A stretch of DNA of 64,000 nt, from contig CAJXPX010000008.1 of NCBI GenBank assembly GCA_913058335.1, positions 92,036-156,035 on the forward strand. Reading direction: 5' to 3'. A model generated the notes under the pieces. The model saw only the letters and a program-made list of their open reading frames with translations, had not been told where the DNA came from and made no database searches. The translations under genes were made by a program, and so were the position numbers. Source of the stretch: an uncultured Hyphomonadaceae bacterium. Lineage in GTDB: Bacteria; Pseudomonadota; Alphaproteobacteria; Caulobacterales; Maricaulaceae. Positions 24,480 to 34,468 of this stretch are shown in pieces. Within the stretch, counting starts at the first letter, position 1. Every line of letters begins with the position of its first letter.

Positions 24480-24792
24480 AAAGATAGACATCACTAAGGA
24501 AGAAGGGGGAGACACAATAACATTTAAAGCAACCCTGCCTGATCATTCCGATGAAGCGGAATTGGTTTTATCCAATATTTCCGACAATCTTTTTAACGCT
24601 CATCATACCGGCGTTCCAAAATCTATGGGCGGCAAAGGCGTGGGCACAGCGCTTGTTAAATCCATGTCGGAAGACGCGCGGGATTTAGGGTATAAGGTCG
24701 TTCCCGGTTGCCCTTTTGTAGCCGCGTGGTTCAAACGCAAACCAAAATGGGCAGAAATGGCCGCCGCCGAACCGGAGCTTTTTACGAAATAA
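24469..24792 (+). CDS. YjdJ-type GNAT family N-acetyltransferase
   Basis: The 107-residue protein is a minimal GNAT of the COG2388/YjdJ type. It has the THTEVP-like element as HHTGVPKSMGGKGVGTALVKS, where GGKGVG forms the acetyl-CoA pyrophosphate loop, then YKVVPGCPFVAAWFKRKPKW. Substrates of this group are not known. It overlaps the preceding TenI-like gene by 11 bases and is therefore probably translationally coupled to it. Confidence 0.88.
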   Translation: MADKKIDITKEEGGDTITFKATLPDHSDEAELVLSNISDNLFNAHHTGVPKSMGGKGVGTALVKSMSEDARDLGYKVVPGCPFVAAWFKRKPKWAEMAAAEPELFTK

Positions 24793-24802
24793 TCAGCGGG
24801 GC

Positions 24803-26659
24803 TTAAAACTTAAAGCCGCCCTCAATAAACAGGGCCGTGGCTTTCTCTTTTTGCGGCGTTACGAACGTCCCTGTCACGCCTTGGGTTTCGCGCTCAATAT
24901 ATTGCGCGCCCGCGCCGAGTGTGAATGTGTCAAAGTCATATGTCAGTCCGGCGACGAATTGATCCGACTCCAGATTTACGTTTTCATCCTTTGCGTGACC
25001 ATAACCCAATGTCACGCCGAGGTCAGACGGTTTCCAGGTCGCCCCTATATCCCAAGCTTTGTAATCACCGTTCAAAAGACCGTTATTTGATTTCAGGAAA
25101 GACCCGCCAAGCGTAATGTCCATCCAAGACGTTTCGGCGCCCAGATTAAAGCTCTCCAAATCATCCAACCCCGCGAAACCGCTTTTTTCTGATCCTCTGG
25201 CATAGGTGGCTGTGCCTTCGACCTTCAGGCCGTTATCAAATGTTCTATCTAGCGCGAGGCCGACTTCGAGCATATCTTCCAGATCAGGGGCCAGCGTGCC
25301 GGTCCCGTCATTGCGCTTGACGCAATAATCCACACCGCAAGCGCGGGCGTTCAAAGCGTATGAGCCGCCAAATTGCACGCCGACTCCAATACTGTCGCCC
25401 AAAAGGCGCGGACTGGTATAAGTGATTTTTTCAGAAAATCCGGAGGCGTCATTGATGGTTTTAACACTATCGAGCCCCGTATAATCCACCGAAGAATTAG
25501 ACGCGCCAACCGCGAGTAAGCTCGGCGCGCCGAGACTGAAGAGATAGGCCGCCCCGTCATCGCGGCCGAGGGTTATGTCGCCATAGCTGCTACGAAGGAA
25601 TAAATGCGCGCTTTCCAAGGCAATCTGCCCCTCTTTAGCGTCGTCTGGTCCAGATGTATAAAACCGGGAGGTATGTCCGCGAAGCGCGGTCGGAATACCC
25701 TCAACTAGCGCGGAAGAGCACCCGTCTATATTGGGCGGGCAATCTGTTACCCGTCCGCCAAACCCCCGGCGAAATTTATCATATTGCGCCCGACCTTCTA
25801 GGTTTAATCCGTATTCATACCCTGTGTCGGTTACGGCGCTGACTTCAAATTCTGCTTTGGCATCACCGACAAATTCCTCTTTCCAGTCAGACTTCGAGGT
25901 CACATCATCGTCGCGGGTCACGGCGGCTACGCCGCCCTTGATGAACCCCCTGAAAATCGTCGTCAAATTGCCCAAGCCCATTTTTTCCTTCCAGCTTCGA
26001 GGAGCCATCGGCCCGGATTGCGGCGGATAGGTCTGCGGCGGCGCGCTCTGAGGTTGGTTTTGAGACGGATAGTTTTGAGGCGCCGCTTGCGAGTAAGGCT
26101 GACCATAGGGCGAGCCTTGTTGCGGGGCGTACCCACGGCTCGGTAATTGTTCTGCCGGGACATAGTTAGTGGGAGCCGTCTGTTGAGCCGGAGGATATTG
26201 ACCTGATCCATAGTCGGACGGTTTGGACGGAGCAAAAGGCGAAGCGGACCGCGAGCCGCTATATTGATACGGAGTTGCCGCGGCGCTTGGAGGAGAGGTG
26301 TGTGGTGTTTGCGGCTGGGGGTGCTGGTTTGCCGGAGACTGCGAATAAGGTTGAGCCTGTTGAGGCTGCGCGTTTTGCGGCGGGGACGTTCTGGAAGGAC
26401 TTGATGCTTGAGAGGCCTGTCTGGGCGTCGCGTTACGGAGCGTCGGAGCGGTTTTGGGGGCCGCGTTACGCATCGTGGGCGCGCTCTGGGGGGCAGGAGA
26501 GCTTTCCCAAGCTTGAGAGCCTTGGCTATTTGCAAAAGGGGACTGAGCGCTGGCAATCGTCATGCCGCCCAAGGCCGCCACAATAACGGGGCCGAGAAAA
26601 TAGGCGTAACGCGGCGCAAAAAGCCGGGATGGGTCGTTATATGACTTTGACTGGGTCAA
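24803..26659 (-). CDS. Porin with a long Pro/Gln-rich N-terminal linker
   Basis: The 618-residue protein has a signal peptide (hydrophobic core about residues 19-36, cleavage near ASA|Q39), then about 180 residues dominated by Pro, Gln, Ser, Ala and Tyr (about 40-220), then a Gram-negative porin-type barrel from about residue 225. That barrel has alternating strands such as ITLGRDDGAAYLFSLG and DITLGGSFLKSNNG and a terminal Phe (GGFKF). Porins normally begin the barrel right after the signal peptide. The linker is long enough to cross the periplasm or thread the cell wall. The start is TTG at 26659 with AAGAGA just upstream; no ATG is available before the signal segment. Confidence 0.8.
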   Translation of the reverse strand: MTQSKSYNDPSRLFAPRYAYFLGPVIVAALGGMTIASAQSPFANSQGSQAWESSPAPQSAPTMRNAAPKTAPTLRNATPRQASQASSPSRTSPPQNAQPQQAQPYSQSPANQHPQPQTPHTSPPSAAATPYQYSGSRSASPFAPSKPSDYGSGQYPPAQQTAPTNYVPAEQLPSRGYAPQQGSPYGQPYSQAAPQNYPSQNQPQSAPPQTYPPQSGPMAPRSWKEKMGLGNLTTIFRGFIKGGVAAVTRDDDVTSKSDWKEEFVGDAKAEFEVSAVTDTGYEYGLNLEGRAQYDKFRRGFGGRVTDCPPNIDGCSSALVEGIPTALRGHTSRFYTSGPDDAKEGQIALESAHLFLRSSYGDITLGRDDGAAYLFSLGAPSLLAVGASNSSVDYTGLDSVKTINDASGFSEKITYTSPRLLGDSIGVGVQFGGSYALNARACGVDYCVKRNDGTGTLAPDLEDMLEVGLALDRTFDNGLKVEGTATYARGSEKSGFAGLDDLESFNLGAETSWMDITLGGSFLKSNNGLLNGDYKAWDIGATWKPSDLGVTLGYGHAKDENVNLESDQFVAGLTYDFDTFTLGAGAQYIERETQGVTGTFVTPQKEKATALFIEGGFKF

Positions 26660-26890
26660 TATCTCTTGTCTTCCTGCTTTTCCTCGTCTGGGCCGAATGA
26701 ATCACTTTGAGCCCGCATTATCCTTTTGTGTGGCTGATTCCCCCCTAAAAAATGGTTAACAAAGTTTAAAATCTACAGATTTATGGGGTTATTCTACTCT
26801 GACGGACAATGCTTTCCTGCAAACAGAGTCTGGCCCTGTCTAAATTTTACGCTATAAGCCGAAAAAGCTTTCTAATCTTCGGAGCCCTTA

Positions 26891-27358
26891 ATGTCGTTTA
26901 AATTTTCCCGCCCTCTGCTTTTGAGCGCTGCCTTTTCCCTAATCGCGGCCCCGGCCCTCTCCGGCTGTGGCATTCTGGGTATCGGCAAAAGCAAAAGTGA
27001 AGCCCGTATGGCGTCACAAATGCAAGCTCCGAATATGGGTGTAAACTCTTATCTTTGGCGCGCTTCGCTTGAAACGCTGAACTTCATGCCTTTGGCCGAA
27101 GTTGATCCGTTTGGCGGCGTTATTGTCACAGACTGGTACGCTTCTGAAAAAGCGCCGAATGAGCGATTCAAAGCCAATGTCTATATTTTGGATACAGCCC
27201 TACGTGCTGATGCTCTGAAAGCCTCTATTTTCAAACAAACCCGTGGCCCGGCCGGCTGGACGGATGCAACCGTGGACGCCGATACAGCCCGTCAGATTGA
27301 AAACTCTATCCTGACACGCGCCCGTCAACTCTATATTGCGACAGTCGATAGCCAATAG
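26891..27358 (+). CDS. DUF3576 lipoprotein
   Basis: The 155-residue protein has a signal peptide ending in the lipobox LSGC and matches the DUF3576 family of alphaproteobacteria: NSYLWRASLETLNFMPLAEVDPFGGVIVTDWY and ANVYILDTALRADALK are the recognisable blocks. Its biochemical function is unknown. It is encoded just before leuS-lptE-holA, as in many relatives. LptE is an outer-membrane assembly lipoprotein, so an envelope role is plausible. ATG at 26891 follows GGAGC. Confidence 0.9.
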   Translation: MSFKFSRPLLLSAAFSLIAAPALSGCGILGIGKSKSEARMASQMQAPNMGVNSYLWRASLETLNFMPLAEVDPFGGVIVTDWYASEKAPNERFKANVYILDTALRADALKASIFKQTRGPAGWTDATVDADTARQIENSILTRARQLYIATVDSQ

Positions 27359-27385
27359 GCGCCATATCAGAGCTGAGTATAATTC

Positions 27386-27430
27386 TCCCGGCCCCCGTGT
27401 CGGGATTTTTATTTATGGGCCGGGATTTTT
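27386..27430 (+). terminator. Terminator with one 5' arm and two alternative 3' arms
   Basis: TCCCG (27386-27390) can pair with CGGGA (27401-27405), followed by TTTTT. The longer TCCCGGCCC (27386-27394) can instead pair perfectly with GGGCCGGGA (27417-27425), again followed by TTTTT. It lies between DUF3576 and leuS. The two folds exclude each other. Confidence 0.7.
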
Positions 27431-27523
27431 GTTAGACCTCGCGGCATCACGAACATTGCGCCTGACGTCTGATGGTATAGAGACAGTTCAATAGATAAAA
27501 TTTGATTGAGTTCGAGAGTTTCC

Positions 27524-30106
27524 ATGTCCGAAAAAGACACATCCCGATATAACGCCGCCGAAGTCGAGCCGCGCTGGCAGAAGGTCTGGCAGGAGCGCGA
27601 TATTTACCGCGCTGATGATGAGAGCGATAAACCGAAATTCTACGCGCTTGAGATGTTTCCCTATCCATCAGGCCGCATTCACATGGGCCATGTCCGCAAT
27701 TACGCCATGGGCGATGTCGTCGCGCGGTATAAAAAGGCGCAAGGTTTTGAAGTCCTGCATCCTATGGGTTGGGACGCCTTTGGTATGCCGGCTGAAAATG
27801 CGGCCAAGGAAAATGGTGGCCATCCGAAAGACTGGACTTACGACAATATCGACGCCATGCGCGCGCCCATGCAGCGCCTCGGCTTTGCTCTGGATTGGAG
27901 CCGCGAATTCGCCACGTGCGACGAAGCCTATTATAAGCAGCAACAGGCCATTTTCCTGAAATTCTGGGATAAGGGTCTGGTCTACCGCAAGACGGCCAAA
28001 GTGAATTGGGACCCGGTTGATAATACCGTCCTCGCCAATGAACAGGTCATTGACGGCAAAGGTTGGCGCAGCGGCGCCGTCGTCGAGCAACGCGACATGG
28101 ATCAGTGGTTTTTCAAAATCACCAATTACGCCGAGGAGTTGCTCGAAGGTCTCGACACGCTTGATCGCTGGCCAGAAAAAGTCCGCACCATGCAATCCAA
28201 CTGGATTGGGAAGTCTGAAGGTTTGGAAATGCGGTTTGAGGGCGCTGAAGATTCGCCTGATTATGAAATTTTTACAACGCGGCCTGATACGCTTTACGGC
28301 GCAAGCTTTGTCGCCCTTTCCCCAGATCATCCAGTTGTTAAAGATTTGGCAAAAAATGATTCTAAGATTGAAAGTTTTCGGGCGGAGTGCGCGAAAATCG
28401 GGACGACTGAAGAAGCCATCGCAACCGCGCCTAAGCTAGGCTTTGATACGGGTTTGAAAGTCAAACACCCTTTTATTGAAGGCAAAACTCTTCCTGTCTG
28501 GATTGCGAATTTTGTTCTTATGGGATACGGAACCGGCGCGATTTTTGGGTGTCCCGCCCATGACCAGCGCGATCTCGATTTTGCGCGGAAATATAATCTG
28601 GATGTCACGCCAGTTGTTTTACCCGAAGGCGAGAGCGCCGAGAATTATGATGTCGGGAACGAAGCCTATACGGGCGAAGGCACATTATTTAATTCCGGCT
28701 TTCTTAACGGCCTTGCAAAAGACGAAGGCATCTCTGCTGCCATAGAAAAAATTGAAAGTATGAATCTCGGGAAAGGCGTCACCAATTATCGCCTGCGCGA
28801 TTGGGGCGTCTCTCGTCAGCGTTATTGGGGCTGCCCTATTCCGGTTATTCATTGCGATGAGTGCGGCGCCCTGCCCGTGCCGGAAAAAGACCTACCGGTC
28901 GCCCTGCCCTATGATAATATTGACCTGACCATTCCGGGCAATCCGTTGGATCGCCACCCGACTTTTAAACATGTCGATTGCCCAAAATGCGGAAAAGCGG
29001 CGCGCCGCGAAACCGATACGCTCGATACATTTGCAGATAGTTCTTGGTATTTCGCACGTTTTGCAGGGGGCCAAGGAAACGGCCAGCCCGACGATAAACC
29101 GTTCGATAAAAAAGCGGCGAGCGAATGGCTCCCCGTCGATCAATATGTCGGCGGCGTGGAACATGCCGTGCTTCATCTTCTCTACGCCCGTTTCTTTACG
29201 CGCGGATTACGTGATTGCGGACTGCTCGACTTGCCAAGCGGCGAACCTTTTGACGGCCTGTTTACGCAAGGTATGGTGACACATGCGGTCTTCACGGATG
29301 AAGACGGAAATTTCATTGTCCCCGCAGATGTTGATGAAAAAGACGGGCAGCTTATCAATCTTAGTTCTGGCAAGCCTGTCACGAAGGGCGACGTCATCAA
29401 GATGTCGAAATCCAAGAAAAACGTCGTCGATCCGGATGATATTATCAAAACTTACGGCGCCGATGTGGCGCGTTGGTTCGTCCTATCAGACTCCCCGCCC
29501 GAGCGAGATGTCGAATGGACGGAATCCGGCGTTATCGGGGCTTGGCGCTTTTCCAAAAAGGTTTGGTCTTTGGTTGCAAGCCTGGAGCAAAGCAATCCAA
29601 TGGTTATCGCATCTGATGCCAGTGGTGACGCATTGGAACTTCGCCGATTTGCTCATAAAGCGATGGAAAAAATCACGGATGGTATCGAAGCTTTCCGCTT
29701 TAACACCTCGGTCGCGCAGATATATGAGCTCACCAACGCTCTGTCGAAGTATAAAAGCAATGACGATGCCAAAATGGAAGCGCTCGGTATTCTTATTCGC
29801 TCTATTGCGCCTTTCATGCCGCATTTGGCCGAAGAATGTTGGCAAGCTTTAGGCGGCAAAGACCTCGTTTATCACGCGCCTTGGCCGGAGGTTGATCCGG
29901 ATATGCTCGTCGAGGACACACTCACCCTGCCCGTTCAGGTCAATGGGAAGCGCCGCTCGGAAATTAATGTTCCTGCCGATATGCCAAAAGATGAAATTGA
30001 GGCGCTCGCCAGGGCGGATGAAAGCGTCATCCGGTCCATAGAGGGGCTGACTATCCGAAAAGTCATTATTGTCCCTGGCCGGATTGTGAATATAGTAGCG
30101 AATTAG
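27524..30106 (+). CDS. leuS: Leucyl-tRNA synthetase
   Basis: LeuS charges tRNA-Leu. The 860-residue class I synthetase has the HIGH-type signature HMGH at residues 53-56, the KMSKS motif at 626-630, a CP1 editing domain ([20 protein letters not shown] and [17 protein letters not shown]), the zinc-like [16 protein letters not shown] and [18 protein letters not shown], and a C-terminal anticodon-binding region. The ATG at 27524 is preferred to a TTG 18 bases upstream because it begins the conserved [15 protein letters not shown] and follows CGAGAG. lptE begins 10 bases later, so leuS-lptE-holA is probably one operon. Confidence 0.98.
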   Translation: MSEKDTSRYNAAEVEPRWQKVWQERDIYRADDESDKPKFYALEMFPYPSGRIHMGHVRNYAMGDVVARYKKAQGFEVLHPMGWDAFGMPAENAAKENGGHPKDWTYDNIDAMRAPMQRLGFALDWSREFATCDEAYYKQQQAIFLKFWDKGLVYRKTAKVNWDPVDNTVLANEQVIDGKGWRSGAVVEQRDMDQWFFKITNYAEELLEGLDTLDRWPEKVRTMQSNWIGKSEGLEMRFEGAEDSPDYEIFTTRPDTLYGASFVALSPDHPVVKDLAKNDSKIESFRAECAKIGTTEEAIATAPKLGFDTGLKVKHPFIEGKTLPVWIANFVLMGYGTGAIFGCPAHDQRDLDFARKYNLDVTPVVLPEGESAENYDVGNEAYTGEGTLFNSGFLNGLAKDEGISAAIEKIESMNLGKGVTNYRLRDWGVSRQRYWGCPIPVIHCDECGALPVPEKDLPVALPYDNIDLTIPGNPLDRHPTFKHVDCPKCGKAARRETDTLDTFADSSWYFARFAGGQGNGQPDDKPFDKKAASEWLPVDQYVGGVEHAVLHLLYARFFTRGLRDCGLLDLPSGEPFDGLFTQGMVTHAVFTDEDGNFIVPADVDEKDGQLINLSSGKPVTKGDVIKMSKSKKNVVDPDDIIKTYGADVARWFVLSDSPPERDVEWTESGVIGAWRFSKKVWSLVASLEQSNPMVIASDASGDALELRRFAHKAMEKITDGIEAFRFNTSVAQIYELTNALSKYKSNDDAKMEALGILIRSIAPFMPHLAEECWQALGGKDLVYHAPWPEVDPDMLVEDTLTLPVQVNGKRRSEINVPADMPKDEIEALARADESVIRSIEGLTIRKVIIVPGRIVNIVAN

Positions 30107-30115
30107 GAGCCTGTT

Positions 30116-30676
30116 ATGCGTAAATTTGCTGTTTTGACTGCTGTTTTTCTAGGCGTCGGCGCTTTAGGGCTGTCTGCTTGTGGTTTTACCCCAATGCACG
30201 CCCCTCAAACCCTGTCGGTAAATGGCGACCAACCCTTGGAAATGATCAGCATAGAGATGGGACCCGGCAAGGATGTGAATGATAAAGAAGCTGGTTTCTT
30301 TGTTTTACAACGTCTCCGGGACCGTATGGGGACAAAGGGGACAAAATATACTCTCACCATCTCACCATCTTGGCGCCGTGGCCGATTGGGGATTTCTGCC
30401 AATGACGTAGCGTCTCGCTATGACGGCACAGTTGTCGCGACTTATTCTTTAAAGGATAATAAAACAGGTAATATATTGGATACAGGCCGAGTTGTGGCCA
30501 TCTCTACTTTTGCGGCCTCCAGCGATGCCTATGGCGTTATTGCCTCTAACGATACTGCCATCCAGTCAACTGCAGCCGAGGCCGCTGACCGTCTAATCGT
30601 GAAGTTGGCCGGATATTTTTCTAACGCAAAAGATACGCCCATAGACAACGTGAAAGACACGCCCGAAGACGAATGA
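30116..30676 (+). CDS. lptE: LPS-assembly lipoprotein LptE
   Basis: LptE plugs the LptD barrel that inserts lipopolysaccharide into the outer membrane. The product has a signal peptide with lipobox LSAC at about residues 18-21 and the family start CGFTPMH. The mature domain contains the usual beta-alpha pattern, with ISIEMGPG, a DRMG segment, and a C-terminal helix AAEAADRLIVKLAGYF. The 186 residues are typical. It is 10 bases after leuS and 11 before holA. The final 15 residues repeat DTP and DNVKD-like words. Confidence 0.9.
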   Translation: MRKFAVLTAVFLGVGALGLSACGFTPMHAPQTLSVNGDQPLEMISIEMGPGKDVNDKEAGFFVLQRLRDRMGTKGTKYTLTISPSWRRGRLGISANDVASRYDGTVVATYSLKDNKTGNILDTGRVVAISTFAASSDAYGVIASNDTAIQSTAAEAADRLIVKLAGYFSNAKDTPIDNVKDTPEDE

Positions 30677-30686
30677 AGACGGCGAT

Positions 30687-31739
30687 ATGAAACTGACCGG
30701 TACGCGCGCCGCGCGATTTCTTGAAACGCCCCCCTCTGATATTATCGGAGTGTTATTTTTCGGCCCGGATCGCGGACTTGTGAAATCCCGAAGCGCGGCG
30801 CTCTCTCAAAAGTTCATGCCGAATGAAGAGGATGCCTTCGGGACAACTATCCTGACTGCGGATGACCTTTCCGGTGACCCCGCCCGTCTCGCCGATGAAA
30901 TGAGTGCGCTGTCCCTACTCGGCGATGACCGCTTGGTGAGGCTACGTTTGGATCACGAACGAAACGGCGCGGCGATTTCCAAGCTTATCAAGCAATTTGA
31001 TACAGAACCCGAAAAAGCAGAAGCAAAACTTATCATTGAAGCCGGAGATATGACGCCGCGTTCCGCTGTTCGCAAAGCCTGTGAAGCTGCCGGACATTTT
31101 GCCTCCATTGGGTGTTACGCCGCGAGCGCCAAAGATTTGGCAGAACATGTGAAATCTACTCTGTCTGACCATAGGATAGGGATTAACCCTGACGCGCTTG
31201 AGCACTGGATACCTTTACTGGAGGGCGATTACGCTCTGGCCGCAAATGAGATTGAAAAAATGGCTCTTTATAAAGGCTATGGCAAAACGCCCGATGCGGT
31301 TGTCACGCTCAGCGATATACGAGCCGTTGCGGCGGGCGGCCAAAGCGCGTCAATCGACACTATCGTGATGCAAATGATGGGCGGTGACGTAGAAGCCGCT
31401 GACGCGAGTTACCGCCGCGCCATGAGCGGAAAAATAAACCCTGTGTCTGTACTTATCGGGCTGCAACGCCATCTTCTACGTTTAATTGAAGCCTCAATGG
31501 CCTTGGAAACTGGGGAAAATATGGGGCAAGCTCTTCGCTCGCTCCGTCCGCCTGTGTTTTCCATGCAAGAAGATTTATTCAGGCGACACCTTTCACTTTG
31601 GCCGCTGACTATGTTACGCCGCGCCTTGATACAAAGCCAAAAGGCGGAGCGAGAGATTAAAACGGCTGCCGCCCCTACTGAAGCGATTATGGGGCGATTG
31701 ATACTCGCCCTTGCCTCTTACGCCGGAAAAAGGACTTAA
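30687..31739 (+). CDS. holA: DNA polymerase III delta subunit
   Basis: HolA is the delta subunit of the clamp loader and opens the DnaN ring. The 350 residues show the family blocks: GVLFFGPDRGLVKSRSAAL, FGTTILTADDLSGDPARLADEMSALSLLGDDRLVRL, LIIEAGDMTPRSAVRKACE and LANEIEKMALY-like text (YALAANEIEKMALY). Two C-terminal helices follow with RRALIQSQKAEREIKT. It follows lptE by 11 bases and precedes the MscS gene by 5. Confidence 0.95.
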   Translation: MKLTGTRAARFLETPPSDIIGVLFFGPDRGLVKSRSAALSQKFMPNEEDAFGTTILTADDLSGDPARLADEMSALSLLGDDRLVRLRLDHERNGAAISKLIKQFDTEPEKAEAKLIIEAGDMTPRSAVRKACEAAGHFASIGCYAASAKDLAEHVKSTLSDHRIGINPDALEHWIPLLEGDYALAANEIEKMALYKGYGKTPDAVVTLSDIRAVAAGGQSASIDTIVMQMMGGDVEAADASYRRAMSGKINPVSVLIGLQRHLLRLIEASMALETGENMGQALRSLRPPVFSMQEDLFRRHLSLWPLTMLRRALIQSQKAEREIKTAAAPTEAIMGRLILALASYAGKRT

Positions 31740-31744
31740 GACCT

Positions 31745-32632
31745 ATGGATGAATTTAGTCAAATGTGGACCAAAACAACGGAGCAGTTCCCGCTACTTAT
31801 CGCCGGGGTTATGACTGTTGCCGCCGCTCTAGCGATACTTGTTATTGGGTGGTTGATCGCGAAATGGATGCGCAGCCGCGTGAACAAGATCAAACTTGGA
31901 AAACACGAAATAGATCCAACCTTACGGCCAGTTATAGCGTCAGTTGTCTTCTACGTTGTCATGGCCATGACGCTTTATGCCTTTCTTATAAAGCTAGGCG
32001 TTCCGCCGGCATCTCTATTGGCTGTTTTCGGGGCTGCGGGTCTGGCCATTGGTCTTGCTCTGAAGGACACCCTTTCTAACATCGCGGCTGGCGTTATGAT
32101 GTTGATCCTTCGCCCTCTTGCGGTGGGCGATTTCGTTGAAACAGACGGCTTTGCCGGGACAGTCACCGAGCTTGGTCTTTTTGCTACTACGGTTAAATCA
32201 TTTGATGGCCTGTTTATGTATGTCCCAAACTCTCAGGTTTGGACGGATAAACTTGTAAATTATGGCCGGCATCAAAATAGGAAAGCGATTATCAATATCG
32301 GCGTAGGGTATGATACAGACCTTGCAAAATGTCGGGACTTAATGTTGGAGGCGATGTCGAACTTTGAAGGCGTTATGGAAGAACCGACGCCCCCGGAAGC
32401 CTATGTCATGGGGTTTGGCGATAGCGCCATAGATATGAATTTCCGCTGCTGGATGCCAGGGGATAACTGGTTCAAACGGGCGTCAGATTTACGCATTCAT
32501 ATGAAAGAAACGCTCGATAAAGCGGAAATCGAAATTCCATTTCCTCAGCGTGTTGTTACGATGACGGAGTCTTCGTTGAAAGTAGATATGGAAATGCCAA
32601 AGAAGACTCAGACAAAGAAGTCTACAAAATAA
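31745..32632 (+). CDS. Small-conductance mechanosensitive channel (MscS family)
   Basis: The 295-residue protein has three N-terminal membrane helices (about residues 17-40, 60-82 and 90-115). The pore-lining TM3 carries Gly and Ala patterns: FGAAGLAIGLALKDTLSNIAAGVMML. The MscS beta domain follows with DFVETDGFAGTVTELGLFATTVKSFDG, VPNSQVWTDKLVNY and the C-terminal cage ending EIPFPQRVVTM. It would release osmolytes on hypo-osmotic shock. It begins 5 bases after holA, probably in the same operon, and is convergent with parB. The C-terminus is a Lys/Thr-rich tail. Confidence 0.93.
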   Translation: MDEFSQMWTKTTEQFPLLIAGVMTVAAALAILVIGWLIAKWMRSRVNKIKLGKHEIDPTLRPVIASVVFYVVMAMTLYAFLIKLGVPPASLLAVFGAAGLAIGLALKDTLSNIAAGVMMLILRPLAVGDFVETDGFAGTVTELGLFATTVKSFDGLFMYVPNSQVWTDKLVNYGRHQNRKAIINIGVGYDTDLAKCRDLMLEAMSNFEGVMEEPTPPEAYVMGFGDSAIDMNFRCWMPGDNWFKRASDLRIHMKETLDKAEIEIPFPQRVVTMTESSLKVDMEMPKKTQTKKSTK

Positions 32633-32659
32633 TAGGCTTAACCTATTGATTCGGCGGAG

Positions 32660-33622
32660 TTATCCGCCGAGTCTGCGGATAATTTCTTCGAGTTGGTCTC
32701 CGCTTTTATAACTTATTTTCAAGCTTCCGCCGGGGCCCTTATGGTTTAAATCGACCTGTAGGCCGAGCGCATCTGTCATTTTCCGTTCAAGCGCCTGAGT
32801 ATCGGCATCTTTGTAATGTCGGGACTTTGGCGGCTTCCCATCGGAGTTTTTAATTCTACGCACCCAATCTTCAGCTTCGCGAACGCTCAGGTTTTTATCC
32901 GAGATTTCTTCCGCCAATGCTGACGGGTCGGGCGCTGAAATAATGGCACGTGCATGCCCCGTTGTAATATCTCCTTTTGCCAGCATATCCTGCGCTAATT
33001 TCGGGAGTTTCAGCAGGCGGAGCATATTAGTAACGTGAGAGCGTGATTTTCCGACAGCTTGGGCAACTTCTTCTTGCTTACGGTAAAATTGCGTTATCAG
33101 GGACTCGTAGGCTTGCGCCTCTTCAATCGGGTTGAGATCTGCGCGCTGGACATTTTCAATGACACCGATTTGAAGGACTTCTTCATCGTTCAAATCCCGG
33201 ATCAGAACCGGCATAGCCGTTAATCCAGCAGCCGTCGCGGCCTGCCATCGACGTTCCCCCGCTACAATTTGGAACCGGCTGTCATTTTCCCTTGAAAGAG
33301 GGCGCACCAAAATTGGTTGCAAAACACCTTTGCTGCGGATGGATTCGGTTAACTCTGATAACTTCTCTTTATCAAAGTAGCGCCTTGGTTGTTCCGGGTT
33401 TCGTTCTAATTTATCTATGGAAAGAAATTGAACCCGGCGACTATTCAGGTCAGGACTTTCTGGGGTTTCTGTCCCAGCTTGGTTTCTCTGGGCGCTAGAG
33501 GACGACTTTTCTTCCTCATGCGGCGTGATATCGCTCATCAATGCCGAAAGACCCCGACCTAAACCTCTGGCAGAAGACTTCTTTTTGGCAGGATTTGTCT
33601 TATCGGCAGATTGGCGACTCAT
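32660..33622 (-). CDS. parB: Chromosome partitioning protein ParB
   Basis: ParB is the CTPase clamp that loads at parS and organises the origin region. Seen are the N-terminal basic SSARGLGRGLSALM, the nuclease-like/CTP-binding domain with NPEQPRRYFDKEKL, ILVRP, VAGERRWQAATAAGL and ENVQRADLNPIEEAQAY, the helix-turn-helix EEVAQAVGKSRSHVTNMLRL, and a C-terminal dimerisation helix. The GERR box reads GERRWQA where GERRYRA is commonest. Length 320. It lies 39 bases downstream of parA, and three perfect parS sites are 1.4-3.4 kb upstream of its start. Confidence 0.97.
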   Translation of the reverse strand: MSRQSADKTNPAKKKSSARGLGRGLSALMSDITPHEEEKSSSSAQRNQAGTETPESPDLNSRRVQFLSIDKLERNPEQPRRYFDKEKLSELTESIRSKGVLQPILVRPLSRENDSRFQIVAGERRWQAATAAGLTAMPVLIRDLNDEEVLQIGVIENVQRADLNPIEEAQAYESLITQFYRKQEEVAQAVGKSRSHVTNMLRLLKLPKLAQDMLAKGDITTGHARAIISAPDPSALAEEISDKNLSVREAEDWVRRIKNSDGKPPKSRHYKDADTQALERKMTDALGLQVDLNHKGPGGSLKISYKSGDQLEEIIRRLGG

Positions 33623-33661
33623 AGTATAAACCTTTGTAATTATTAGACTATATTTATTTCT

Positions 33662-34447
33662 CTAAGTCCTTGATCGACTATGACGGGAAAGAATTTCTGC
33701 GGCTAGTTCTTTATAAGCAACTGATCCCGCACAGTTTGGGTCATATGTTATGACAGGCTCTCCAAATGAGGGAGCCTCCGCAATCCTTACATTACGTGGG
33801 ATTAGCGTTTTAAACACCGCCCGTCCCAGATGCTGCCTGACATCATCGGCCACTTGAGATGAAAGCCGGTTTCTTTGGTCATACATTGTAAGCATGACGC
33901 CATCTATGACAAGATTAGGGTTAAGATTGGCCTTTGCCATCTCGACGGTTTTTAATAATTGGCTTAAGCCTTCGAGGGCAAAAAACTCGCACTGGAGTGG
34001 CACGATGACAGACCGGGCTGCACAGAGAGAATTTATCGTCAAAAGATTGAGGGAAGGGGGACAGTCAACTAGAATATAATCATATTTATCGCCGCCCTCT
34101 CTCACCATATTCGCAATGGCGTCCCGTAAAAGAACCGTACGCCCTTCTTTATTTCCAATTTCCATCTCTGCGGCCGATAAATCGACATGAGATGGTACGA
34201 TAGACAAACGCTCAACAGAGGTTTCCCTCACAGCGTCTCGCAAAGGCAACCCGTCTGTCAAAACGTGGTAAATTGATTTTTCTCGGTTATGGCGATCAAT
34301 GCCTAGCCCGGTGGACGCATTCCCTTGAGGGTCAATATCTATCAAAAGAACAGATTGTCCTTTCAGGGCGAGGGCGGCGGCAAGGTTAATCGACGTGGTC
34401 GTTTTTCCGACTCCGCCTTTTTGGTTTACAATCGCAATAATGCGCAT
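33662..34447 (-). CDS. parA: Chromosome partitioning ATPase ParA
   Basis: ParA is the nucleoid-bound ATPase that moves ParB-parS complexes. The 261-residue protein starts directly with the deviant Walker A KGGVGKTTTSINLAAALA, then DIDPQGNASTGLG, DYILVDCPPSLNLLTINSLCA and PLQCEFFALEGLSQL. It lacks an N-terminal DNA-binding extension, as chromosomal ParAs do. It is encoded between rsmG (21 bases upstream) and parB, the classic rsmG-parA-parB order near the origin. Confidence 0.97.
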   Translation of the reverse strand: MRIIAIVNQKGGVGKTTTSINLAAALALKGQSVLLIDIDPQGNASTGLGIDRHNREKSIYHVLTDGLPLRDAVRETSVERLSIVPSHVDLSAAEMEIGNKEGRTVLLRDAIANMVREGGDKYDYILVDCPPSLNLLTINSLCAARSVIVPLQCEFFALEGLSQLLKTVEMAKANLNPNLVIDGVMLTMYDQRNRLSSQVADDVRQHLGRAVFKTLIPRNVRIAEAPSFGEPVITYDPNCAGSVAYKELAAEILSRHSRSRT

Positions 34448-34468
34448 TTTACTAGCCTTTTCCGTCGC

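Noticed and set aside
26756..26770. CtrA-like TTAA/TTAA pair between the porin and DUF3576 genes
   Set aside because: The spacer is 6 bases, not the 7 that CtrA sites have.
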